Origin: Hespellia stercorisuis DSM 15480
GTDB taxonomy: Bacteria; Bacillota; Clostridia; Lachnospirales; Lachnospiraceae
Direction of reading: 5' to 3'
DNA: 58,162 nt
Assembly: GCF_900142165.1 (NCBI RefSeq)
Contig: NZ_FQZY01000026.1
Coordinates: forward strand, 1 to 58,162
In this document: positions 43,429 through 52,817 of the stretch, piece after piece
Layout: each line of letters starts with the position of its first letter
Position numbering within the stretch: position 1 is the first letter of the stretch
Made by a program: the position numbers and the translations under genes
Notes under the pieces: model-generated
What the model saw: only the letters and a program-made list of their open reading frames with translations
Told to the model about the DNA's origin: nothing
The model's database searches: none

Positions 43429-44616
43429 TTATTTCGCCAATCGTATCACTTTCACTTCATTGGCATTTATCACTAAGTATTTATTAATTCCAAACACCGG
43501 AATCAGCTCCGATGCATCAGCGCCAAGATCGCCCTTGAATCGCCGTATTCCGCCGATGGTATAGATGCATGCCTTCGAACCCTCGTACATGATCACCTGT
43601 CTCCCGGATATCTTAATGTGCGCATACTCCCCGGTGAAATCAACTGACATCACCCTGCGCCCGTTTTTGTTGTATGCACAGAGTTCGTATCCGGCGGTAT
43701 CTGCATTCCGGAGAATAAAGCCGATATACTTGTCCGAATGAAACGCACTGACGACCTCCTTCTTCAACTTAATCGTATCTGAGGCCTCCGGTGTCTGTTT
43801 CCCCCTGTATATCACAAAGGAATCGTCTCCCACCGCAACGGAAGTATCTGCATCCATAAAAAACAGATCCGCCATCACCACACCATTGTATTCATCAAGT
43901 GTCACCTGATTGTCCGTCTTATCCTGTCCCACCGTTCCAAAATTGTAATACCCGACTTTGGAAATGAGAATACCGGTCTGTGTGTTCAGGTAGGATACCG
44001 ACAGCAGATTCGCGTCCGAGGACATCGAGACAGCCACCGGATAACCGGTCTTGTTCACATCAATCTGATGTTCCACCAGCACATTGCCAACTGCGTCGTA
44101 TGTAATAATCTTCGGTGAACTTTCGTTCTTTAGAATTGCACTCACAATTCCCTGGTCCGACACGGACAATTTTTCAATCGGAAGTGTAGTCTCAATCTCC
44201 CCTTTCAGACCGTCCTTCGTGAACACAAGAATCGATGTTCCGCCCACATCCCCGATCGCAAACGCCTCTTCATTGACATCTATGACCGGATTCTGTATCT
44301 GACAAGGCTGGTTCCATAATTCTTCATTCTTCCTGTTCAGAAAAACCACGCCATCTCTGCTGTAGCGGACAACCCCCGTCGCAAACTGCGCATAACTGTT
44401 GTTGTCGGCGCCCTGATTGCTGTATGTCTTCACGACACTTACGCTTGTGTACTTCTGGTAAATAAGCGCTATACCTGCAATTCCCAGAAACAGAAGCAGT
44501 ATACCCAGAATCACCCCATACTTCTTATACTTTTTTTGACGGTAGTGCTTCGCTTTCTCCTCAATTTCTTCTACTGATCCCGGCACGTACAGTTTAATAT
44601 TATCATTACCTGCCAT
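43429..44616 (-). CDS. DUF5711-like membrane-anchored beta-propeller protein
   Basis: The protein has 395 residues. One transmembrane helix (about 34-53, GVILGILLLFLGIAGIALIY) follows a basic cytoplasmic tail. The external part is built of repeated beta-rich units (GVVRYSRDGVVFLNRKNEEL, then GTSILVFTKDGL and similar), typical of a propeller. This matches the DUF5711 proteins of Clostridia, of unknown function. It is co-oriented with the cvpA-like gene and probably in one transcript. The 230-base gap upstream of it contains only short TTCATCTATTAA-type repeats near 44805-44850. Confidence 0.75.
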   Translation of the reverse strand: MAGNDNIKLYVPGSVEEIEEKAKHYRQKKYKKYGVILGILLLFLGIAGIALIYQKYTSVSVVKTYSNQGADNNSYAQFATGVVRYSRDGVVFLNRKNEELWNQPCQIQNPVIDVNEEAFAIGDVGGTSILVFTKDGLKGEIETTLPIEKLSVSDQGIVSAILKNESSPKIITYDAVGNVLVEHQIDVNKTGYPVAVSMSSDANLLSVSYLNTQTGILISKVGYYNFGTVGQDKTDNQVTLDEYNGVVMADLFFMDADTSVAVGDDSFVIYRGKQTPEASDTIKLKKEVVSAFHSDKYIGFILRNADTAGYELCAYNKNGRRVMSVDFTGEYAHIKISGRQVIMYEGSKACIYTIGGIRRFKGDLGADASELIPVFGINKYLVINANEVKVIRLAK

Positions 44617-44847
44617 TTTATCCCCTTTTTCATATGTTTCTACTATATTATCTGCCGAACTGTATTATCTGCTAAATGTAGATGCATCCGGCTCGTGAGC
44701 CCTGATGTTCGCCACCGATCTGCTGTATACCCCAGATTTCTGCGGCGCCCGGCTCATTTCTGACAGTATATCATAATGTGGTGCCGAGGTCAAAACATCC
44801 TGCATCTATTAAGTTCATCCACTAATTTCATCTATTAATTTCATCTA

Positions 44848-46083
44848 TTAAGGCAGCAGCAGCTTCTGTCCAACGTAAATCAAATTGCCGTTGGTCAGCC
44901 CGTTCATCCTGCAGATGGCATCCACATGGGACACATCCCCGTAGGATTTCTGGCTGATGATGGCCAGCGTATCGCCGCTCTCCACCACGTATACCCCAGT
45001 TCCCGATACGGTACCGTCCGAGTTTGCCGTACTTCCTGCAGTATCCGCGGTATTTCCGCCGTCCGTGCCCGCCGCGCTCTGGGCCTGCTGAGCCGTACTG
45101 TCCGCCGCGATACCGCCCATCGTCTCCTGCGCATCCACCTCTGCGGCATCTGCCGCGCCGCTCTCTGGATTCACGGTCTCGGATTCTTTGTTGGTCATAT
45201 CCGCCCCCGCCTGAACTGCGTCTGCATTTTCCAGGGCCTTGTCCGCATCTGTCTGCGTTTTGTCGGCCTGTCCTTCATCTATTTTCTTACTCTCCGTCTG
45301 ATCTGAACCTGCGGACACCGAGGACGTGATACTCTCCAGCGAGTGCTGCACGGTCTTCATCTTATCAAAATTGTTAATGGTCGTAATCCCCATGATCACC
45401 ACGATCAGCACAAGAATCGCGCTTGCCGCATACATGGCACGCGATCCCCTTTTCTGCCCCTGACGCTCTCCCCTGGTTCTGACTAAGCTTCTAAAATCCT
45501 TCGCAGCTCGGTCCTCAACAGTTTCACTGGGCGTAACGCCATTCTTTTTACGGGCGGAAATCATATAATTCTGCATACAGGGATTTTTCTCATAATAGAC
45601 ATAATGCCCGCCGATCTCCATCAGATCATTATATTTATTGACGTAAAGTGCCTCTTCGCGCTCCGCCGGCTCCTCCAGGATCAGGACACTGTTCTTCTTC
45701 GGAAATGCTTTCCGATGCATTTTCTCAATCTCCGGATTCATGGTAACGGGACCGCCGGGCACGGTAATGTACCACCCCAGCATCTCACCATCCTCAAAAT
45801 ACTGCTTGCAGTCCTCGTACGCGTTCTTCCAGGTCTCCTCATCAATCTCAAAGGATGTTTCTGCCCGCTTCACCGCGTGCATACGGATGGCTCCGTAGAT
45901 AAAGATATAATCCAGTCCGCCCTCCGACTGCTGTTCCCCGATCAGGAACGCGCCCTGCGGGTTCTGGCCCGTCTTCTCACATAACTGGTTCAGGAATGTG
46001 TCCACATAATCTTCAATGTATATCTTCGGACTGTCACTGACATTTCCGATCTGTCGTACGTTTTTAGGAAGTTGTCTTTCCAT
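44848..46083 (-). CDS. LysM protein with cytoplasmic N-terminal domain
   Basis: The protein has 411 residues. Residues 1 to about 185 form a cytoplasmic domain (KIYIEDYVDTFLNQLC, GAFLIGEQ, YIFIYGAI) that recalls the JAB/MPN fold but lacks a clear metal-binding HxH motif. A transmembrane helix lies at about 218-237. A long Asp/Ala/Gln-rich linker (about 255-360) leads to a C-terminal LysM domain (VYVVESGDTLAIISQKSYGD, then NGLTNGNLIYVGQKLLLP), which binds peptidoglycan. It may connect a cytoplasmic sensor or enzyme to the wall. Its function is not known. Confidence 0.8.
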   Translation of the reverse strand: MERQLPKNVRQIGNVSDSPKIYIEDYVDTFLNQLCEKTGQNPQGAFLIGEQQSEGGLDYIFIYGAIRMHAVKRAETSFEIDEETWKNAYEDCKQYFEDGEMLGWYITVPGGPVTMNPEIEKMHRKAFPKKNSVLILEEPAEREEALYVNKYNDLMEIGGHYVYYEKNPCMQNYMISARKKNGVTPSETVEDRAAKDFRSLVRTRGERQGQKRGSRAMYAASAILVLIVVIMGITTINNFDKMKTVQHSLESITSSVSAGSDQTESKKIDEGQADKTQTDADKALENADAVQAGADMTNKESETVNPESGAADAAEVDAQETMGGIAADSTAQQAQSAAGTDGGNTADTAGSTANSDGTVSGTGVYVVESGDTLAIISQKSYGDVSHVDAICRMNGLTNGNLIYVGQKLLLP

Positions 46084-46208
46084 ATACTCTCACCTCATTT
46101 ATATTTTTGGCAAGTGTACCATGGAAAAACTGCTAATTTTATCAACCATTGTCAGGCCTGTCCATAAACCGTTCGACCTTTGGCGACGTGTGTGGACAAG
46201 CTCTCCTG

Positions 46209-46706
46209 CTATCTGCGCCGGCTCGTCTCAAAAGCCCCACAATATTTGTCAACAAATGTGGTAACCCATCCTTCTTTGGTACGCGGAATACTCAGCACCG
46301 TGACCGGCCACATGTGGTTTTTGATCACGTCTTTCTCTATTCTGTTCAGTTTAAAAAACTTTGCTGCATTTTTCAGCGCCGCTTTCGGATGTGTCAGCCC
46401 ATGAAAATGGTCTCCGGTTTTCGCCGTGTGTGTATGCCAGTCGTACAAGAAAAGATCGTGGAGCATTCCGCCTCTGGCTGCGGATACCGCGTCCAGATTG
46501 AACTTTCTGCAGACCTGGTAATTATAATATGCCACATTCAGGCAGTGATCGTAGCAGGAGCTATTGCCGTGATGCGGATAGAGCTTCATGCGCAGAACCA
46601 CCGGATGCTCCGCGATATCGCGGATGGACTCGTAGAACGCCTCATCCCATGCGCTGTTGACATTCTCCATCTCGGCTTCTATTCTCTGTTGAAATCCAAA
46701 ACTCAT
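46209..46706 (-). CDS. HD domain phosphohydrolase
   Basis: The protein has 165 residues. HD superfamily residues are visible: CYDHCLNVAYYNY (first His), RGGMLHDLFLYDW (the HD pair) and GLTHPKAALKNA. Such enzymes cut phosphate esters of nucleotides or nucleic acids. The substrate is unknown. It follows the NYN-domain gene by 31 bases. The ribosome site is GAAGGTG. Confidence 0.85.
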   Translation of the reverse strand: MSFGFQQRIEAEMENVNSAWDEAFYESIRDIAEHPVVLRMKLYPHHGNSSCYDHCLNVAYYNYQVCRKFNLDAVSAARGGMLHDLFLYDWHTHTAKTGDHFHGLTHPKAALKNAAKFFKLNRIEKDVIKNHMWPVTVLSIPRTKEGWVTTFVDKYCGAFETSRRR

Positions 46707-46737
46707 ATATTTACACCTTCTTTGTTACTTTCCGGCT

Positions 46738-47694
46738 CTACGCTTTATAGCGCGCTCTCTTTCGCTTGTTGCCGTCCTCGTATACCTCTACGCCCTTGAT
46801 TCCCTGCACAAATTTTGAGAATTGGGAGTATCCGAAATCCTTCGGTCTGAAATCGGTGTACTTCTCATGAACTTCATTGCTCAGCTCATTGATTCCGATA
46901 TCCTTTTTCCGCTTCAGCTCCTTGCCGATAAAGTCCACGATGCACTCCCGGGAAATCTTGCTCTCCTTCAGTTCAACCATAATCGTGCTGTCCTGCTTGC
47001 GAACGTCGAATGCGGACATCTCCTCCAAAAACTTTGACAGCAGACTGTAGCCATAATTTCGCACATCAAAATCAGGATATTTATTGACCAGGCGGCTCCC
47101 GATCTCGCCGAGCCCTGTCTCACGTCCGTTGTTTTCATTTTCTGTGATAATGCTCTCAATTGTGCTCTCGATTGCTTTCTTATTGATATTCTGTGAGGTC
47201 TTCTTCTCCGTACTGTCCACTTCGTCCGGCGCAGAGAGCTTCTCCTCCACCGGCTCCTCGCTGTCAACCAGATTCTCCAGAACCGTGAACACCGAACACG
47301 CCTTCTTGAATGCCGGCGGGGTCTTCTCCTCGCCCATGCCGATCACCATCATCCCCGACTCCCTCAGCCGGCTGGCCAGCCTCGTAAAATCGCCATCGCT
47401 GGATACGATACAGAAACCGTCTACATTTTTTGTATACAGAATGTCCATCGCATCAATGATCAGCGCCGAGTCCGTCGCATTTTTTCCCGTTGTGTTACTG
47501 AACTGCTGCATCGGGGTAATCGAATTTTCCAACAGAGCAATCCGCCACTTGTTGGCGTGCGGACTTGTCCAGTCACCATAACCTCTCTTGTATGTCGAGA
47601 TTCCGTACTTTGTCATCTCGTCGAGAATCGCGGATACATATTTTCCGGAGATATTATCTGTATCAATTAATACTGCAAATTTTTTGTCTTCCAT
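46738..47694 (-). CDS. NYN-domain nuclease with two OST-HTH domains
   Basis: The protein has 318 residues. ATG 47694 is chosen for AAGGAAG. An upstream ATG at 47760 lies inside the REP and is unlikely. Residues 1-145 form a LabA/NYN PIN-like nuclease with acidic residues in FAVLIDTDNIS, SALIIDAMD and FCIVSSDGDFTRLASRL. After a Glu/Ser linker come two OST-HTH (LOTUS) domains (about 168-240 and 245-318), each with the SRL...YPDFDVRNYGYSLLSKFL pattern. It probably cuts or binds RNA. It is next to an HD protein and just downstream of a REP, a context worth noting. Confidence 0.9.
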   Translation of the reverse strand: MEDKKFAVLIDTDNISGKYVSAILDEMTKYGISTYKRGYGDWTSPHANKWRIALLENSITPMQQFSNTTGKNATDSALIIDAMDILYTKNVDGFCIVSSDGDFTRLASRLRESGMMVIGMGEEKTPPAFKKACSVFTVLENLVDSEEPVEEKLSAPDEVDSTEKKTSQNINKKAIESTIESIITENENNGRETGLGEIGSRLVNKYPDFDVRNYGYSLLSKFLEEMSAFDVRKQDSTIMVELKESKISRECIVDFIGKELKRKKDIGINELSNEVHEKYTDFRPKDFGYSQFSKFVQGIKGVEVYEDGNKRKRARYKA

Positions 47695-47718
47695 GTTACT
47701 TCCTTCCATTGTCCATTC

Positions 47719-47797
47719 GGGACAGGTTAATGTGCAATTGGGGACGTAGCAAAGTTGCAACTTTGCTACGTCCCCAATTGCACTTTTGACCTGTCCC
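47719..47797. repeat. REP palindrome copy 3, upstream of RAYT
   Basis: A 79-base palindrome beginning GGGACAGGTT and ending ACCTGTCCC with the shared GGGGACGTAGCAAAGTTG core. The outer arms have a few mismatches. On the plus strand it is followed by TGTTTTTTT. It flanks the RAYT gene on the left. Confidence 0.95.
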
Positions 47798-47914
47798 TGT
47801 TTTTTTATTTTTCTACTGGTTTTATTTTAACACATGTGTTAGCATTAAATATATCTTTTTCACATTTCTTTTTATCTATTATCTAATATTATCATATCTT
47901 TAAGGAGGAAATCT

Positions 47915-48712
47915 ATGCCAAGAACACCGAGAAAAACCAGCAGTACCGACATGTATCATGTAATCATCCGCGGAATCGACAAGAATTTTATTTTCCAGAC
48001 TCTTCCATCCAAATGGGAAATGCTTCATCTCCTGCATTTGTATATGGAGTCCAATCCGGTCGAAATCTATGCATACTGCATTATGGATAACCACATGCAT
48101 CTTCTGATCCGTGCCCCTTTAAAGGAACTCTCCTGCTACATGCAGAAGGTGACCGGCGGGTTTGCCCGCTATTATAATTACAAGGGCAATCACACGGGCT
48201 ATGTATTTCAGGGACGTTTTAAGAGTGAATGTATCGAGACCGAGAGCTATTTCTGGAGCTGCTTTCGCTATATTCATATGAATCCCGTCAAGGCCGGGCT
48301 TATCCCATCTGATTCTTTTCCGGATTATCTCTTCAGCAGCGCAGCTGAATACATGAAAAATTCCCTTTCTTCCTCACATCTGCTCCATTCCAAAGCCATG
48401 CACATGCTCCACAGCCGCTTTGATTCCAGACAATCTTTTTTACGTTTTCACCAAAAAAAGGATCTGAATATTTTTGAGGATACTTCTGAGGAAATCGAAG
48501 CGCAGCAATTGGCGTGTATCACACAACTACTTTGCACCTTTCTCTCTGATAAGGGGCTGTGCTCTAATCCATCCGTGGCAGCCGCACCGATGCTCCATTC
48601 TGCTTCATTGCGCAGAGAATTTCTGCAGCTCTTGACCGAAAAACTGCAGTTGTCGGGCCGAAAAGCTTCTCAGTTATTAAAACTTGTCGAAACCTCAAAA
48701 GGGACAGAGTAA
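47915..48712 (+). CDS. REP-associated tyrosine transposase (RAYT)
   Basis: The protein has 265 residues with a strong ribosome site (AAGGAGGAA). It belongs to the Y1 transposase (IS200/IS605-related HUH) superfamily: the first strand is YHVIIRGIDKNFIF, the metal-binding HUH motif is MDNHMHLLIR, and the helix with the catalytic Tyr region is CFRYIHMNPVKAGLI. There is no partner TnpB. It lies between two REP palindromes, the standard position of a RAYT, and its last codons (KGTE and stop) are in the right-hand REP. RAYTs are thought to move or maintain REP sequences rather than themselves. A perfect 14-bp palindrome TAACACATGTGTTA is upstream at 47828-47841. Confidence 0.92.
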   Translation: MPRTPRKTSSTDMYHVIIRGIDKNFIFQTLPSKWEMLHLLHLYMESNPVEIYAYCIMDNHMHLLIRAPLKELSCYMQKVTGGFARYYNYKGNHTGYVFQGRFKSECIETESYFWSCFRYIHMNPVKAGLIPSDSFPDYLFSSAAEYMKNSLSSSHLLHSKAMHMLHSRFDSRQSFLRFHQKKDLNIFEDTSEEIEAQQLACITQLLCTFLSDKGLCSNPSVAAAPMLHSASLRREFLQLLTEKLQLSGRKASQLLKLVETSKGTE

Positions 48713-48780
48713 AATAGCAATTGGGGACGTAGCAAAGTTGCAACTTTGCTACGTCCCCAATTGCCATTTTACTCTGTCCC
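48701..48780. repeat. REP palindrome copy 4, shared end of RAYT and sdaAA
   Basis: An 80-base palindrome starting GGGACAGAGTAAA and ending TTTACTCTGTCCC. It provides the final codons and stops of both convergent genes: on each strand the arm reads AAA GGG ACA GAG TAA. It then serves as a two-way hairpin with A and T tracts outside. Confidence 0.95.
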
Positions 48781-49659
48781 TTTTTGAGACTCCCCGAACA
48801 CATCTTTCCGAATCTGCACGCCGGTCGGCGTCGCTGCCAGACCGCCCTGTCCGGTTTCCCGGAGTGCACAGGGCAGGGAATCCCCCACCTGCTGCATGGC
48901 ATCAATCACTTCATCCACCGGAATCACGCTCTCGATTCCCGCCAGTGCCATCTCCGCCGCCGTAAATGCGATCGCCACTCCGCCTGCATTCCGTTTGACG
49001 CACGGAACCTCCACCAGCCCGGCTACCGGATCACACACCAGTCCCAGCTGATTTTTGATTGCCATGGCACAGGCATTGGCCGCCATCCGCGGACTTCCCC
49101 CAGCCATCTCGACCAGCGCCGCTGCCGCCATGGCTGCCGCGCTGCCGCACTCTGCCTGGCATCCGCCTTCCGCCCCTGCGAGAGAAGCATTCTTTGCAAT
49201 GACCAGACCGATCGCTCCCGCAGTGAACAGCCCCATAACCGCCGCCTCCTCCGGAAGCTTTTTCTCCTCCATCATGGCAATCACCGTCCCCGGCAGGATT
49301 CCACAACTCCCCGCAGTGGGACTGGCCACGATCTTGCCCATGGTCGCATTGTACTCCGCCACCGAAATAGCATTGGAGAGGGCATGGTTAAAGAAATGTC
49401 CCATCAGTCCCTCTGTCCCAGCGTACTGACTCATGCGGATCCCGTCACCGCCCGTAATCCCGCTGATGGACCGGCTTCCTTCCACCTGACCGCTCCGGAT
49501 AGCATCCTGCATCACGTGGAGTCTCTGGAGCATCTCACGATACACTTCCTCCTCCGTACATTCGATCTGCGCGGCCTGCTCCCGAAGTGTCAGCTCTGCA
49601 ATTGTAAGTTTTTCGTTCTCTGCGGTCTCCCTCAGATCTTTTATCGATTCAAATTCCAT
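48769..49659 (-). CDS. sdaAA: L-serine dehydratase, alpha subunit
   Basis: The protein has 296 residues. The iron-sulfur enzyme turns L-serine into pyruvate and ammonia. Cysteines expected to hold the 4Fe-4S cluster are in SPTAGSCGILPG, EGGCQAECGSAAAMAAAALV and near LVCDPVAGLVEVPCVKRN. The last residues KGTE come from the REP. It is the third gene of the sstT-sdaAB-sdaAA cluster and follows sdaAB by a 100-base gap. Confidence 0.95.
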   Translation of the reverse strand: MEFESIKDLRETAENEKLTIAELTLREQAAQIECTEEEVYREMLQRLHVMQDAIRSGQVEGSRSISGITGGDGIRMSQYAGTEGLMGHFFNHALSNAISVAEYNATMGKIVASPTAGSCGILPGTVIAMMEEKKLPEEAAVMGLFTAGAIGLVIAKNASLAGAEGGCQAECGSAAAMAAAALVEMAGGSPRMAANACAMAIKNQLGLVCDPVAGLVEVPCVKRNAGGVAIAFTAAEMALAGIESVIPVDEVIDAMQQVGDSLPCALRETGQGGLAATPTGVQIRKDVFGESQKGTE

Positions 49660-49759
49660 GTTTTTTCCTCTCTGTAAATCCGCCGGAGCAGGTCCACCAA
49701 ATGTGTGAGTCTCCCCAGCTTCCCGAAGATTCCGACGAAAATGCCGACGAGGCTAACAA

Positions 49760-50422
49760 CTAAGACAATGCCTTGACCAGAACCACATTGATCACATTCG
49801 GCAGACTCCGCAGACTCTCCACCTCTCCTGAGTGCATCGACTCATCGATCTCGATAGTCATCAGTGCATCCCGGCCCTTCACTGGACGGCTGGACCGGAA
49901 ATCGCCAATGTTCATCCCCATCGCAGCTACCTTCTCCGTCACCTGTGCAATGGTTCCCTTCACATCCTTGTGAAGCACCAGCAGGGTATTGGACTCCGCA
50001 TTGAACTCCACCGTCATCCCGTTGACCGAGCGGATCTCAATGTTTCCCCCGCCGACCGACGCGCCCTGCAGGCTGCACTCCTTCCCCGACGCTCCCCAGA
50101 GATGGATGATTGCCGTGTTCGGATGTGCCCCCTTCATCTGCGTGGTGTAAAAACGATATTCCAGTCCGCTGGATTCGGCAATTTCTCTGGCGGCACAGAT
50201 TCGCTTATCATCTGTCCGCATATTCATAATCCCCGCCAGCAGCGCTTTGTCCGTTCCATGGCCTTTATAAGTCTCCGCAAAGCTCCCGCACAAGCCAATC
50301 TCGGCTTTGACCGGCACATCATCCAGCAGCTTATACGCAACTCTGCCAATTCTGGCTGCTCCCGCGGTATGCGAGCTGGACGGTCCAATCATCACCGGAC
50401 CAATAATGTTAAATATATTCAT
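49760..50422 (-). CDS. sdaAB: L-serine dehydratase, beta subunit
   Basis: The protein has 220 residues. The N-terminal SDH beta domain shows FNIIGPVMIGPSSSHTAGAA, and a C-terminal ACT domain (about 148-220, TLLVLHKDVKGTIAQVTEKV) probably senses serine. It pairs with the alpha subunit encoded downstream. It starts 16 bases after the transporter gene. Confidence 0.95.
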   Translation of the reverse strand: MNIFNIIGPVMIGPSSSHTAGAARIGRVAYKLLDDVPVKAEIGLCGSFAETYKGHGTDKALLAGIMNMRTDDKRICAAREIAESSGLEYRFYTTQMKGAHPNTAIIHLWGASGKECSLQGASVGGGNIEIRSVNGMTVEFNAESNTLLVLHKDVKGTIAQVTEKVAAMGMNIGDFRSSRPVKGRDALMTIEIDESMHSGEVESLRSLPNVINVVLVKALS

Positions 50423-50438
50423 CGTCTGATCGCTCCCC

Positions 50439-51674
50439 TTATTTTTTGTGGTTGATCACAATCTCCCTGCCTTCTTTTTTCCATAATCTGAACTCCGCGG
50501 TCGCCGTAAACAGCGCATCTGTTGAAGAGTTCAGCGCCGTCTCACAGGAATCCTGGATAAAGCTGATGATAAATCCAACCGCAACCACCTGTGTTGCAAT
50601 GTCATTGTTGATGCCAAACAGACTGCATGCCAGCGGAATCAGCATCAGACTTCCACCTGCCACACCCGATGTCCCGGCCGCCGAAACTGCTGCCAGAACG
50701 CACAGTACGATCGCCATCGGAAAGTCCACCGCGATCCCCAGCGCATGTGTAGTAGAGAGCGTCATGGTCGTGATCACGACTGCTGCCCCCGCCATGTTGA
50801 TCGTCGCTCCCAGCGGAATGGATACAGAATAATTATCCTCATTCAGACCGAGCGACTCGCAGAGCTCTAAATTTACCGGAATGTTCGCCGCAGAACTACG
50901 CGTGAAAAATGCGGTCAGCGCACTCTCCTTCAGACATTTGAATACCAGCGGATACGGGTTTTGTCTGAGGCAAATGAATACCACCAACGGGTTAAATATC
51001 AACGCCACCACCAGCATACTGCCAACCAGAAGTGCGATCAGGCTGCCGTAGGTCGCAAACACGCTCATTCCATTTTCAGAAACGGTCGTAAACACCAGGC
51101 CCATGATACCAAACGGGGCACAGGAAATCACGCCTCGCACTGCCATGGACACCGCCGCCGACAGACTGTCAAGCACGCTCTTCGTCTCTGCCGACCCCTG
51201 CTTCAGGGCGATTCCGAATATACACGCCCACACCAGAATCCCGATGTAGTTCGCATTGCCCAGCGCATGCACCGGATTGTCCACCGCGTTGAGCAGAAGT
51301 GTCTTCAGCACTTCCACTACTCCGCTCGGCGCCGCACTCGTATCTACCTCGCCCGATGTCAGCACGATGCTGACCGGAAAAATAAAGTTAGCGACCACCG
51401 CGATCAGCGCGGACCCCAATGTCCCCAGCGCATAAAGAACCAGGACATTTTTCATGTTGCCTCCCGACCCTTTCTTCGCCTGCGCCAGCGAATTAATTAC
51501 AAGAACAAATACAAGAATCGGTGCAACAGCCTTCAATGCACCCACGAACAAATCACCAAGTATCCCGATCGCAACTACCTTTGGAATCAGCAGCCCCAGG
51601 ATTGCACCAATGATCATTCCCCCCAGTATCCTTTTGATCAATGATACTTCATTCCATTTTTTAATTACATTCAT
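50439..51674 (-). CDS. sstT: Sodium/serine-threonine symporter SstT
   Basis: The protein has 411 residues with about eight to ten membrane helices. It belongs to the dicarboxylate/amino acid:cation symporter family. The opening (WNEVSLIKRILGGMIIGAIL), the reentrant loop FFTRSSAANIPVNL and SIPLGATINMAGAAVVITTM are typical of SstT. It imports serine or threonine with sodium, supplying the dehydratase encoded next to it. The 283-base gap upstream holds its leader and the rpsR terminator. Confidence 0.94.
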   Translation of the reverse strand: MNVIKKWNEVSLIKRILGGMIIGAILGLLIPKVVAIGILGDLFVGALKAVAPILVFVLVINSLAQAKKGSGGNMKNVLVLYALGTLGSALIAVVANFIFPVSIVLTSGEVDTSAAPSGVVEVLKTLLLNAVDNPVHALGNANYIGILVWACIFGIALKQGSAETKSVLDSLSAAVSMAVRGVISCAPFGIMGLVFTTVSENGMSVFATYGSLIALLVGSMLVVALIFNPLVVFICLRQNPYPLVFKCLKESALTAFFTRSSAANIPVNLELCESLGLNEDNYSVSIPLGATINMAGAAVVITTMTLSTTHALGIAVDFPMAIVLCVLAAVSAAGTSGVAGGSLMLIPLACSLFGINNDIATQVVAVGFIISFIQDSCETALNSSTDALFTATAEFRLWKKEGREIVINHKK

Positions 51675-51904
51675 CTCTCTTTTCTCCTCTTCAGTATCTA
51701 TGTATGAGTGACAATTCTTCCGTATATAAATTGTCTAAATGTAGTATACACCACTTCTTATCCCAGTGGTGTCACATACAACCTTTCATTTGCAATAATT
51801 GCAGAATTTCCTCCACACCGCCGCGCGGCGCACAGTATTTTTCACTCTCCGGTCATGTTCGGAGCCCGCATTCACAGGAGATGCGTCCATGGCGCACCTC
51901 CCCT

Positions 51905-51943
51905 AAAAAAAAGAACCGCCGTTACTCGCGTAATGACGGTTCT
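51905..51943 (-). terminator. Terminator of the rpsF-ssb-rpsR operon
   Basis: On the minus strand AGAACCGTCATTAC and GTAACGGCGGTTCT form a strong stem followed by TTTTTTTT, 14 bases after the rpsR stop. Confidence 0.92.
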
Positions 51944-51957
51944 AAATACTTTTTCAA

Positions 51958-52218
51958 TTAGTCCTGAACGTATGGCATCAGAGCGATGTGACGTGCTCTC
52001 TTGATTGCTACTGTAAGAGCTCTCTGGTGCTTTGCACAGTTTCCTGTGATTCTTCTAGGAAGAATTTTTCCTCTTTCAGAGATGTATTTTCTTAATTTTA
52101 CTACATCTTTGTAATCGATTTCATTATTTTCTTTACCACAGAATACGCATACTTTCTTTCTTCTGCGCGCTGGGCCTCTTCTCTTAAATCCTGAATCAGA
52201 TCTTTTTTCGTAAGCCAT
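51958..52218 (-). CDS. rpsR: Ribosomal protein bS18
   Basis: A full-length 86-residue small-subunit protein with the core [20 protein letters not shown] and [20 protein letters not shown]. The N-terminal extension has [10 protein letters not shown]. It is the last gene of the conserved rpsF-ssb-rpsR operon, 142 bases after ssb. Confidence 0.97.
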   Translation of the reverse strand: MAYEKRSDSGFKRRGPARRRKKVCVFCGKENNEIDYKDVVKLRKYISERGKILPRRITGNCAKHQRALTVAIKRARHIALMPYVQD

Positions 52219-52360
52219 TATTTTTTACCTCCATTATTATTTGATGGAAGTTCGACAATTCATACGGTGGTTCTCCAAAACTAAACTCAAAAAAATCTCG
52301 TCAAGTTCCAAAGAACAGTCCTCGCACTAAGTTCTAAAAATCTTACTAAGTGCTCTGGAT

Positions 52361-52804
52361 TTAGTTAAACGGAAGTTCTTCGTCAATTCCATCCGGAATG
52401 TTCATGAATCCGTCTCCTGCATCTGCGCTTGGTGCCGGGCTCGGAGCACTTGTCTGGAAGCTTGAACGGTTTGCATCGCTCGCCGCTTTGCTCTCAGCAA
52501 ATTCCTGCTCTTCTACAACAACTTCTGTTGTGTACACCTTGATACCATCTTTGTTTGTGTAGCTGCCTGTCTGGATACGGCCACAGATTGTGACACGCAT
52601 TCCCTGACGGAAATACTTTTCAGTAAACTCTGCGCTCTTTCCGAATACAACACAGTTGATAAAATCAGCGGTTGCTTCGCCATCACGCTTGAATCTACGG
52701 TCTACAGCTAATGTATATCTTGCGATTGCTAATGCATTCTCACCTTGTGAATATCTTACTTCCGGGTCTCTTGTTAATCTACCCATCAATACTACTTTAT
52801 TCAT
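52361..52804 (-). CDS. ssb: Single-stranded DNA-binding protein
   Basis: The protein has 147 residues. The OB fold starts MNKVVLMGRLTRDPEVRYSQ and includes FINCVVFGKSAEFTEKY. A Ser/Pro-rich linker leads to the acidic C-terminal tip ending DEELPFN, a variant of the usual DDDIPF that recruits repair and replication proteins. It lies between rpsF and rpsR as usual. Confidence 0.97.
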   Translation of the reverse strand: MNKVVLMGRLTRDPEVRYSQGENALAIARYTLAVDRRFKRDGEATADFINCVVFGKSAEFTEKYFRQGMRVTICGRIQTGSYTNKDGIKVYTTEVVVEEQEFAESKAASDANRSSFQTSAPSPAPSADAGDGFMNIPDGIDEELPFN

Positions 52805-52817
52805 ATGATCCTCTTTT

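Noticed and set aside
48684-48965. Short open frames running through the REP palindromes
   Set aside because: Several frames begin or end inside REPs because the palindrome has few stops. Their translations repeat the same REP-derived residues and have no ribosome sites.
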